This document shows positions 1 through 12,300 of a DNA stretch of 64,000 nt, piece by piece (position 1 is the first letter of the stretch; each line of letters begins with the position of its first letter). This DNA comes from Hyalella azteca. Its lineage: Eukaryota > Arthropoda > Malacostraca > Amphipoda > Hyalellidae. Where the stretch lies: contig NW_025933402.1 in the NCBI RefSeq assembly GCF_000764305.2, forward strand, positions 178,734-242,733. The letters are read 5' to 3'. The translations under genes were made by a program, and so were the position numbers. The notes beneath the pieces are model-generated. The model saw nothing but the letters and a program-made list of their open reading frames with translations, was not told where the DNA came from and made no database searches.

Positions 1-76
1 AATAAGTTTATTTTCCACAACATATTTGTTTATTTTCCCATCAAAAGTTACAGCAAAATATAAATTCAATACTTAC

Positions 77-326
77 CATCTTGCTGCAAAAAACCCCCCT
101 GCATGTATGACCGGATAGGGGGAGGGGGATATGCATCCCCCTGCGCATACTCCATCCCCCACTGGTGATGTGAGGGGGAGAAGGGGGTCATGGGGGGGTC
201 CCAGAGAGGTCTGTGAGAGGGAGGGGGAGGGAAGGTGGGGAGTGGAGGTTCAGGAGGGTATTCGTAGACGCGGTGATGGCGCTGCCGCTTCCAGTGCACC
301 GACCTGTCGTGGGACTGCGCCTGGGA
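77..326 (-). CDS. LMTK: LMTK exon: Pro-rich C-terminal part
   Basis: 83 codons plus one base. Contains HWKRQRHHRVYEYPPEPPLP, resembling the KVYEYPP stretch near LMTK C-termini, then a proline-rich run. The acceptor is CCCCCTTGCAG; the donor GATG|GTAAGT leaves phase 1, so at least one further exon lies beyond the left edge. Confidence 0.82.
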
Positions 327-3300
327 CTGCAAGGGGGAGTGGGGTAGTGAGTGTGTAACTTCAAGGACACAAGGAATTTAAAAGCAAAGAAAACGCCAAG
401 AAAATTCACCATATCGATATTGAAAACGAACTAAACTAAAAATGAATAAAATCACTTTAAAAGTCAAAATTCAAAGACAGACATAAAACCTAAACAAGAC
501 CTAACATTATATCGAAATAAACAGGACTAGTTATGAACAACTTAGTCCTAGGGGTACGAAGTGTTGTCTTTAAAAATTACCTTTTAAAGACAACACGTCC
601 AAAGAGGCAGTGCCTCCGATGTTACACATGTACAGTGAATTGATTTTTTTTTCATTTATAAATACACAAAAAATTATTTACCATTTTTTATGGTATAGGT
701 ATAAGAAAAAAAATTCTAAATTTTCAAAATTAGTTATTCTGTCAATTGATTCATGCACTGTCTCCGACTTTACGCAAAATTTCAGATTGATTATACAGTT
801 AGAAATAATTATTATCAATAAATCCCAAAAACTTCTCCATAATTAGAGAAAATAAGTTTGCTCTCTCGTCAAGGCTCGGTGTTGGGATGATCAACCATTG
901 ATATTCAAACCCTATAACAGGTTAATGAGTTAATGTTAACGCGAACAAATAAGTGAAGGCATAACCGTAAGAAGCGATAAAGAATAAACGCTTATTGAAC
1001 ATGCAACATACAAGTATGGGATGAATATAATAGTCAATATAGGTAGTAAGAAGAATAGATAACATGGCGAATTATAGATAAACAGGGAGGATTACTGATA
1101 GCTAGAAAGAATATATAGCTATAGAGAATAGATACCTATAAAGAACATATAGCTATAGAGAATAGATACCTATAAAGAATATATAGCTATAGAGAATAGA
1201 TACCTAGAAAGAACATACCAGCTATAGAGAATAGATAACTAGGTGGGAAGTTGTGTCACCTTGAGTAGGGAGCGCGTGGGGGTGCGGGAGGCGTCCCAGA
1301 AGGATGGGGTGAACTCCTCCTCCCCACTCTCGCTGTCCTCATCACACGAGGCCTCCTGGTCCTCCCCAGCCTCCTGGTCCTCCCCAGCCTCCTCAGGGAT
1401 GCTCGTGGGGAGGGCGGGGCGAGCGAGGGGGGCGTCCCCAGACTGCACATCAGCCCAAGAAGTCAGTATATGATAACACATGATATCAATAAATGATAAC
1501 CCATGAAGTCAATAAATGATAACACATGATATCAATAAATGATAACACATGATATCAATAAATGATAACCCATGATATCAATAAGTGATAACCCATAATA
1601 TCAATAAATCATAACCCATCATATCAATAAATGATGACCCATCCAGTCAATAAATGATAACACATGATATAAATAAATGATAATTACACAAGTAGTGGGA
1701 ACTATTGTAAATAAATAAAACTGCTCTGAGTGACGCAGGCAGTAACGGACTAGCGTGAACTAGAGACTCTCAGGCAAAGTTTTAACAAAAGCAGCACCTT
1801 AGCTAAAAGTCGTAAGCAAGCGCTGGTGACCAGAAGTTGTTTTGAAATTTTCATATTGAGCCATCAGTGACAGGAGTTACGAACTCTTAACTATTTTCGA
1901 TAGTACGACCGAGATTTCTCTAGTAGTTCATACTCTCAATAAAGTAATGTCAGCTCTCAATAAAGTTATGTCAGCTCTCAATAAAGTTATGTCAGCCTCG
2001 CCCTCTCTTACCTGCCACACAAACTCGCCGCTGCTGCTGGAGTCGTCCTCTGAAGCGTCGGACTCAGAGGGCGCCTCTTCGTCATCCCCGCTGTCAATGC
2101 TCACGTCAGGAACACCCATCTTGCTGGGGCTGCCTTCACCCCCATCATCTTCTTCCCAGTCGGGGGAGTAAACATCATCCCGAGCTCCCACATTGTCAGC
2201 AATGAGGTTGTCATTGTTGCTGACGCCGACAACACTGATATTGTTATCATTAATTGTAGGAAAACGGCTGCTGTTGTCGTTATTACCAGGAGGAAAATAT
2301 TCATTTCTATATCCAGGATGCAATGAAGTGTTGTTCTCATCCTTTATGGCAGTAGTAATATCGACAGAGTCATTAATGTTGTCATTATTGTCATTTTGTT
2401 GAGAACTCGCATGATAATTTTCATTTCCCGCGTCATGGTGGTCAGATCGAGTCGCACATAAAGGAGATTCAACGGGAATACCCGAATCGATTCTATACCG
2501 AACGCTTGCAAGCATCCCAGGAGTTACTACAGGACTCGGAAAGAGAGACTTTGTTTCTCCGATGCTAAGATCTTCAATTAAATCTTCTGCAGACTCAGTG
2601 TCTTCCGTGTTCACCAAGGAGCTCGAGTGGAAAGCCCGGTAGTGTTTAGATTCGTTACCTGTGCCCGACATGTCTGAGTCCGAACCTGCATGGGTGTCAA
2701 ATTTAGCTCCAGGCCCTGCAATTAAAATTGACCTAACGGGCGTGCGAACCTCACTTGAAGCAGTACTCAAGTTCAATTCTTCATCTGCAGTCGGAACCCC
2801 GGCAGAACAATCGATACTCATGGAGGGCGAAGGAGTGCATGGGATGTCGCTGAGCTCAGCAGGCTCCGGGTTCATGGGCCTGGGGATGAGGTCGTTGGAC
2901 TTGGCCACGTCATCATCGCCCCGCAGAGCGTCGTACACGCGGCGCTCGTTAGACCCCGTGTAGTCCGTCTCAGCGCTGTAGTCGTCAGAGTCGTAGTGCA
3001 CGATACTGCCGTGGTCATTAGATTGCACGACATTGTCGACGCCGTTACAATCGTGAGGAGAACCTCGTTCTTCGTCATCTGAAAGACGCAATGAGCCCTC
3101 AGCAGAATCCCCGTTGTTGCAGCCATTGCAAGCCTGCGTCAGCAAACCCAAACTGAAAGAAGTGAGTTCCTCATCAGAACTTTCTTCGTCTCCACTCTGT
3201 GCGCGTTTCTCTTTTCTATAAGACTTCACGCACTCAATTTGCTTCCCCAACTCCCGAACCATCTTGTCTTTCAAGTCGATCTCTTCTGATCTGATGAACG

Positions 3301-6300
3301 TGTCTTCGGCGATTGGCCGGCGCCTATCATTTTTGGAGCTCACCGCAGAATCAAGTGACTTGAAGTTGGACGCGTTGGTTGATTGTGGTTCAGTTCCTCT
3401 ACTCGGACCATCGGGCGACTGCAAGTTGACGGTGTAAGGAAGGGAGACATGATCCTCCCCGTAGAGGACGCAGCTGTCGAGCTGTGACAAAGAATTGAGG
3501 GAGGTGCTGAAATAAGGCTGATATCGCGACACTCCTTCTTCTGGTGCATCCTTGTCCTCAACCCCCAGGCGGAACATGAGGCCAGAAGAATGACTCGTGC
3601 CTTCACTGGCTGTGTTAGGAGAGTTGGTCGTCAAACATCCATTATGCTCGAGAAGCTCGCCATCTCTACTAGGGTCATTTGAGTTGTCGTTCTCAGGCGC
3701 TGGATGATACTCACCAAGCTTTAAATTGTCTAAACTGCGTTGCTGCCAAGCAAAGTCCAGATTCATGTCGCAAAGCGGGTCACTTAGATGCACGCAATCC
3801 ATGCTTCTCGGTCCTGAGCTCGGAATTTCTTTGGCCAATCGCAACCTTCCGGCATCAAGGTTGTTATCCGATGAATTCTCCCGAAACTTTAAATACAAAA
3901 GCTTGTCGCTAGAAGAGTTTACTTCATACGGCAATGAATCCTGATCTACATCATCTTGATAATCCTGGTGCAACCGCTCCAAAGCCTCCGTTTCGGTGAC
4001 AAAAGATTTTTCACCAAGAGATGATGTTGGGGGAACATCGCGAACATGGGGCGACATCGGCGGTGAATGGACGAATGCCAACAACGACCTGGGCTTAGGG
4101 GTCTCGACGAGGCTTGCTTGGTTCGAGTCAAGATCTACCACCAGCAGGTCTTCCGAGTCCAGGGTCTGGGGCTTCTCCGGATCGTCACGAGGAGTGAAAA
4201 CCAAGACCAAACGTTCATCTTCTTCAGTTTCCAGGTCTTCAAGAATCAAACTCGTCCGGTCCATGGGAATAATTTCGTTGTTCGCCGTCATTATTACACT
4301 CGATGAAGAAATTGGAGGTTGAGAAACGCTTCGCTCTTCCGAAACCTTATTTCTGTCAACAAGCTTTTCCGAGGCTATTTTCAACTGGAAACTTTGATCA
4401 TCATCAGGTTCTTTCAAGTCATCGGAATTAAATATTTTATTGTTAAACTGAACTGAGGAAATCACGGCTGAGTCCTCAATTTTAACAAGACCAGAAGCAG
4501 AAGTCGAAGGATTATCGACGCCGTTCTCAACGAGTTCAATGCTACTGTTGTACGTGGACACTGAATTATCATCGATGTTCATAGAGTCCCATCCGACGGA
4601 CCCACTGGGTTCTTCTTTGATGGGGGACAGAGTTGTTGGAGGACGGTAATTGATAATCACATGATCTCGGGTGTGGTCGATTACTTCTACATCCTCCCCA
4701 CAACTGGAGTAGTCGTAGCCAGGGGAGCCCTCTTCGTCGAAATCCTTGGCCTCACTTTGGGCACCACCGATGAAAGCTTCTGAAGCGTCTTTTTCCCGGG
4801 GAGAAGGCGGAAGCTTAAGTGAGAGCTCAGCCCTCAAAGCATTGAGATCCTCAGAACAATAGCCAAGTAAATCTGCGCCTTCAGAGTCATGGAAAGCCTC
4901 GTCAGCGTATGACACGTAGCTGCTGTGAACCCCTGAAGGAGACTCGCTGCCGCAACTGGACGAGGGGGAAGCAGGAATGGACGGCCTCTTAAAAGGTGAC
5001 GGGAAAGAACTTCGCTCGTTCTTTGCAAGCCCAGGATCTGCAGACAACATGCGGGACCTCGCGGTGCTACAGACTGGTGATGTGTCGGAGCTGCTGTCGG
5101 CAGACCTCAATCCAAGATGAGCGTGGGCAGGAGTAACAGGGTATTTCTTTCTACAGGGCGAACTCTCAAAGCTGCAGTCGTTATCCCGGTCGTTAATAGA
5201 ATACGCTGAGGAGCTTGTCATCGAGAGCGTGTCAATGTCAGCATCTGTCAACTTGCTGGGTGTGGGGAAATCGTCACCGGCCTGGTGACCGGATCTCAGG
5301 ACATCATCATGCTTCGTAATCGGGGAAGAAGTCGCCGCTTGCAAGAGCAGCATTCGAGTTTCCTGGGCAGCATTTTTCCAGGCTGACATTTGCTGCTGCC
5401 AGAAATCGCCTTCGTTGGCATCAGCCTCAGGGGTGTCAATGATAGCGATGTCGGAGTTGATGCTCGTGGATGAGGCGGTCATGGCATCACTTTCGGTTTT
5501 GTCTGCACTCAGAAGCCCGCATCTTTGATCCGTCATCGAAGTTGCATTGCTATCTGACTCTGGAGAAATCGATTTATTGTCTTCAGCTGCGGCATCATAT
5601 TTCAATGAGTCTAGGTTGCATTCCTCATCGAGAGGAGCGGTCTTATCTTCATTTCCAGAGCTGGAATGAGCATTGACAATGTCTTTGTCAAAACCACGAC
5701 TTGACATCAACTTGAGAGGCAATAAATTGTTAACAGAAGGTGAGACGCCGTTTTCGAGTTCATTCTTCATATCGGCACCGGATAAGTCGTGATGAATAAT
5801 ATGAACTTCCTTGGAATCCACACTGAACAGATCATTTATTGCGTCCATGGTAAATCCAGGCTTATTTTCCGGAGTAGAAAATGCCTCAGCGTTACATACA
5901 TCGCTTGGAACACTGAATGTTGACAAGATATTTTCAGAACCAGCATCTCCATCCGATGAAGATACAATTTCTCTAGCGTCATCCTTATCATTTTCAAACG
6001 TCTTAGATCCAACATCCATAAATTTTGTCAAGTCATCATGATCCGACACATCGTTGCAATTATCTATTTCTGATTTTTTCACAACTGCGATAGTTTCGTC
6101 ATTCAGTCTAGAATCATTAGAGCTTCCTTGTGAATCTATAGGAATAATTGGAGAAAGAACTGCACCATCATCACCTATCTCTGTAACAACTCCCGTCTCT
6201 GTCACTCCAGTTATGATATTTTCCTCGGTCACGGCGGGACATTCTGTCTTCGATGGACTTAAGACAGCGCTGTTCACAGAGCGACGTCCACCGGCATGGC

Positions 6301-9300
6301 GGTCGAGGATGCTGTTGGGAGGCAGGCTATCAACGCTCCAATCTAAAACATTCAAGGGGAATAACTTAGCCATCGAGAAGGAGCATCCCTCGGTAACAGA
6401 GCCATCACGAGCATGTATCTCATGGACGACGTCAGAGGAAAAATTCACGGCAAAGTCAGAATTTTCTAAGGTAGAAAAAGATTCCCGATGAACATCAAAA
6501 AGGCTCGATTCAGAGCCTCCAGTTTTTGGGACCAGCAAGTCGGTACTTGGAGTTATCGGAACAAACTTATCCGCAGTTACAGTCATCGGGACTGGGACGT
6601 CATTATCTTCAGCGGTCAGGACTAGAACATTTTCATCTTCAGCTATGAGGACTGGGGCGTCTTTTCGTTCAGACTTCGTTACAAGGACGTCTTTTCCTCT
6701 AACCGTTGGGACAGACGCGTCTTTTCCTTTAACCGTTGGGACAGGGACGTCTTTTCCTTTAACCGTTGGGACAGGGACGTCTTTTCCTTCAGCCATCGTT
6801 ACAGGGACGTCTTTTCCTTCAGCCACCGTTACAGGGACGTCTTTTCCTTTAACCGTTGGGACAGAGATATCTTTATCTAAAGCCGTTGGAACATGGAAGT
6901 CTTCATCTCCAGCCGTTAGGACAGAGACATCCTTATCTCCAGCCGTTGGAACATGGAAGTCTTCATCTCCAGCCGTTGGGACAGAGACATCCTTATCTCC
7001 AGCCGTTGGAACATGGAAGTCTTCATCTCCAGCCGTTGGGACAGAGACATCCTTATCTGCAGCCGTTGGAACATGGAAGTCTTCATCTCCAGCCGTTGGG
7101 ACAGAGACATCCTTATCTCCAGCCGTTGGGACAGATACATCCTCATCTCCAGCCGTTGGAACATGGAAGTCTTCATCTCCAGCCGTTGGGACAGATACAT
7201 CCTTATCTCCAGCCGTCGGGACATGGAAGTCTTCATCTCCAGCCGTTGGAACATGGAAGTCTTCATCTCCAGCCGTCGAGACAGAGACATCCTTATCTCC
7301 AGCCGTTGGGACATGGAAGTCTTCATCTCCAGCCGTAGTAACAGGGACATTTTTTCCTTTGGCCTTCTTGACGTTGAAGTCTTCACAATCACTCATGGCA
7401 ACAATAACGTCTTCACTGTCAGCAATGGGAACAATCACGTTTTTACTATCAGATAGTGAGGCACTGACGTTTCCACTATCTGTTATAGGTACAGTCACGT
7501 CCTTATTTTCAGTTAAATGGACAGTGACGTCTTTATTTTCAGTTACGGGGACAGTGACGTCCTTATTTTCAGTTCCTGTGACAGAGACGTCTTCACATTC
7601 CGTCCTTATTGGAGTTGAAATAGCCCCGTCACAAGCAAGCACTGCGCAGGCGTATTCAGGCGCGGTTGCCAGCTGCAGCTCGAGGCTGCTAGCTTGGTCT
7701 CGAGTCGAGTCCTCGCGCACAATGTCAAAAGTGCCGTCCAGAAAGACGCTGTCCGACGAGAACCTCTCAGAGGCGAAAATGCTGCTGCAGTTCGGGCTGT
7801 CTTCATCAAACGCTGTGGCTGCGCCTGTCCCAATACCTGATGTTTCACTGTCTCTGCTCTGATTATCTTTACTCAACAATATAGTGAACGTTGAGTTCAG
7901 CTCAGAGTCAAACTTTAGGGAACTGTTCATCTCACTGGTCGACTCAAGTGACGCATTAAAGTCAAATTTGATCATTTCAAGATCAGATTCTGGTGAATTT
8001 CCGGGAGTGCTCTCTCCATTACCAGTATTGTCGAACACAGTACTAATTTTCCTTAGAGAATGAGACAATTCATTGCAATTCAGATCTTCGTAGTCTGTAG
8101 AATTTCCTAGCCTGTCATTCGAAAGCCGAAGAGAATCCGTTTCGGTTTCGACGGAAACCGAACAGGAATCTTTATTATTGACTTTAGCCTCATTGTTCAC
8201 TCTTGTGTTGTGAGTGACTTGATCATGTACAACGATATCAGGTAGAGGGGCCAGACAGCCGTCGTAGGCAGCACGATCCTGTTGTTGTACTTCACTGCCG
8301 CACCCGAGGCTGTGACAAGCGTCTAGCGTTACGTCGGGTGTTGCGAAAATGTGAGCTTCAGTAGTGATTATATTCTTTGAGTTGGAAGAAAAAACTGAAT
8401 TTTCGGATGTCCATGGACTGTCACTGGAACTATTCTTTACATGACTTACTCCGTCGCTTTGGTAGCGCGGAATTTCCAGATCTGACTGCACTAAATTAGT
8501 TTCCATAACTTGCCGGTCTTTTTCGTCCTGGCTACTCGCATCATCCAAGCCTATGTTGAAGCCACCAGCCAGCGAGTCGACTGAGCCGGTCACAATGTCT
8601 TTTTCGTAGAGGGCGTGAGCATCTAAAGTGGATTTTTTGCGCCCAGTTTCTTGTAGCAAATTAGATTCACTGCCGTCGCCCGTCAGTGACGAAGAAGCGC
8701 GTTCTGACAACTCCTCCTGAAGCAGCAGCTCAGAGGAGTTAGCTGCCACTAAAAAATGATCCCGAACAGACGACGAGCAAGTTGGAGTGGAATTTTCATT
8801 ACTTAATGCCGAGGACAAGAGGCTGCTATTGCTGCCTATTAATGCCAGCGGCTGTTTCTCATCAGTACTGCCAGGCATTTCAATTTCGGAAGTTGTCTGA
8901 TACATATTTTTGTGGCCAAGACTAAACTTGCACGAGGAGTCGCTTTCTCCCGAGTCATCATCAAAGTTGACGACCGTTAGTCTCATGAGGTTCTGCACAC
9001 TCATGCTCTTCTGCTTAACAAGCTCAGCGAACTCGCCTTTTTCAAGCCGCAAGCTAAGACCATCGTCCTCAAGACCCATCTGCGACATGAACCCTGCGCT
9101 GGAACTCAGGTGCACAAACTTATTGATGGACTCAAGAGGCCCCGCCTCAGCAGGCGTCGCGGCCTCGGCCCCGATGCTGGTGAGGTTGGAGGTGCTGGCA
9201 CTGAGGCTAGCAAGGCTCCTGGGAGCTCGAGTCACCAGCGAGTCTTTGCCGATGACGAAGGCAGGAACAAGTTGGTCGTCACACTCGGCGTCGGGCGGCG

Positions 9301-12300
9301 CTGAATTCACGAGCTCAGCATCCAGCTGAGCGGGGAGGGCCAGTGCGTCGTCCAGACGCTGGATGGCTGAGCTGATCTCCCTGGTGAGGCTGTCCATGGG
9401 CTGGTCAGGGTCTAGTCCCAGCCACGACGGGGCGCTCGTCCCAAACGTGGCCGCCACTCTGGCCTCCAGATCTTCGTCCACGGACGTTACGAAGTCATTT
9501 TCAAACCTGTGCCAGAAGAAAAAATTTACTCCCACTCTCCCATGGAATAAATATTTCACCCACCAAGGTTCACCAGATAATTTATCAAACATTAATGTGA
9601 ATCCATTAACACTGGTCAGTGTTTGAGTCTACGTTGTCATGCCTGTGGCAATCAGCGATTATCTGACATACCTTCCATACGCATCTCATCCTATCATAAC
9701 AGAAAATAGCAATAAGAGCATTTAAATGAATGATTCGTCTCGGAAAATGGAATTGACGCTCTATCCGCAATTTTTTTAAAGACGGATAAATACATTAATA
9801 TCATGCAAATCGATTGAATACAATTTTGTATTATAAATTTATAAAAAACATAAATATATATAATGAATTAAATTTGAATTATTACTCTTTACACTTTCAT
9901 AAACTAAATTTGAATTATAATGAAGAAAACTGGCGAAGTGATCGCATTCAATAAATTCTTCGAGTACGATTTACTCCTGCAATATGCAAAACTTTTAAAA
10001 ATAAATACAAGTAAATATATCATATAATACTGGCTTCAGAAATTTCAGTTATTGTTTATTTTTAAGCTTGCACGCGAAAGGAATAAAACGAATGGGATAG
10101 CGAAAATTTAAAGGCGTGTAACTCAAATTTTTTCGCACCTGTCATCAATGACCAACAAAACCGCATTAATGTAGAACCCGTGAGTGAAGATACGAAGTAA
10201 ACAACATTGAAGATCATCACATACCTTAGCTGCTCTCGAGGAGACGCGACAGCAGAGACACTGTGATCTTTAGCTCCTCGCTCCAGCCGCTCCAGTTTGT
10301 TCCACTTCTCCTCCAGGTCATCTTCGTGTGAGCGAGGGCAGGAGGGGAGATGGAGGGATGAAGGCAGGCTGTCGGGGTCACTAGAGGGATGCTGGAAGCC
10401 ATATAGCTGCAGCAACAGCTGGCACAGGCCGCTGTGTAAGGCTGTCATGCTGATACGGCTGCTCTCCGGCACCCAGCATTGCTGGATCAAACAACGCCTG
10501 CAATACGTCGATTATTTATCTCAGGTACAAACACAACGATACTTGGCTACTTACTTTGTAGTAGTATGGAGGGCAAGTTACTATTTACTCAGCAATATTA
10601 TTCAAGTGAACACTTGAACAATAGTGTTCACTTCCAGGAAAGTAAACGCTATTATTGAACACTATTGAACACTTTCAAATAGTGTTCAATAGTGTTCAAG
10701 ATATTGAACAAAATAAGCGCAACAATAACATCACCCAAGCCAAATGGCAATAATAATTTTCATGATCCAGACTTTACTTTTAATTGCGAAAAATGAAAAA
10801 AAAAAACTAAGCATCCAAGGATGTTAACGAACACATCCCGGGGTCAACAGCCACACACATCCCGGGGTCAACAGCCACACACATCCCGGGGTCAACAGCC
10901 ACGCACATCCCGGGGTCAACAGCCACACACATCCCGGGGTCAACAGCCACGCACATCCCGGGGTCAACAGCCACACACAACCCACGCATGGCAGGCCAAA
11001 GATCCTGCGCATGGCAGGCCAAAGATCCTGCGCATGGCAGGACAAAGATCCTGCGCATGGCAGGCCAAAGATCCTACACATGGCAGGCCAAGGAACTGAC
11101 ACTTGAGTGTGCAGGTCGGCAGGCAGGTCGGGCGTGAGTGTCTGCTGCACGACGACCTGCTGGAGGACCTCCTCGTCAGACAGGTGCGGGTAGGGCAAGT
11201 GCGCTGCCAGCACGTAGACCTCGTGGCACAGCACGCCGTAACTCCACACGTTGCCCCACGTGTTCACCTGCACGAATGACGCGTTCATCAGCAAGTGGAA
11301 TAAGTGGGAGTGGTGGAATAAGTGGGAGTGGTGGAATAAGTGGATGTGGTGGAATAAGTGGAAGTGGTGGAATAAGTGGAATAAGTGAAATGAGTAGAAT
11401 AAGTGGGAGTGGTGGAATAAGTGAAACTGGTGGAATAAGTGGATGTGGTGGAATAAGTGGAAGTGGTGGAATGAGTGGAAGTGGTGGAATAAGTGGAAGT
11501 GGTGGAATAAGAGCAAGTGGTGAAATAAGAGTACCGGTATGTGGTGGAATAAGAGCGACTGGAACCTTACCGAGGCTTATTTCTGAAGATTTCTCATAAA
11601 AAGAAGACTAGAGTTATTGATCATAAACAAGGTGAAAGGTCTCAATCATCACAGAATTTTCGATGCGGCGAAAAAATGGCAAAGAACGCGTGGCAGAAAG
11701 TTCCTGAGAGGCGAGAAAGAGGCAGCGTTATCATCTCGTATCAAAGAGGCGTTCACCAAGAGGTGAGAAAGAGGCGTTATCATCTCGAGGAGGCTAAGAA
11801 AGGACAAGTGGACAGCAATCAAAACACTCGTTAAGTTTTAAGTTCAATTAAATACTCACCGCTTTATAAAAAACAAGGCATTTGAAACGATCGTAACGCA
11901 AAACATGAGCTCATTGTAAATGACTTACCCAATCTGTGAAACTTTAATTTGGATGATGGCAGAAGAGTAACAAGGAGAAAACGGGAGCCCGTTTGTTTAG
12001 GCCTCATGCCTTTTCTCATAACGATGGAAAATTTTATTTCCCCTAAACATCAAGGTGGGTGCGGAAACTAATCATAAACGTATCTACTAGGAATGTTAGT
12101 ATCTGAGAGCCTTACAAGTACACGTCACATTCTTCATTCTTCCTCGTTGTTCATTTTGTAATGTTCCATCTCGAGAAGATCGAGCTTTAATTTCATTTTA
12201 TTTTCGATATCACACCCTTCATGATAAATAATATCGTAACGTGTGAAAATAAACCACGGAAAACAAATGGTTCAAAATCGTTGAAATTAAAGTTCTAAAG

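Noticed and set aside
6645..7862. 405-codon open frame on the plus strand (and other long frames at 6856-7456)
   Set aside because: They are antisense or frame shadows of the 30-base repeat in the LMTK exon; a unit divisible by three keeps every frame open.
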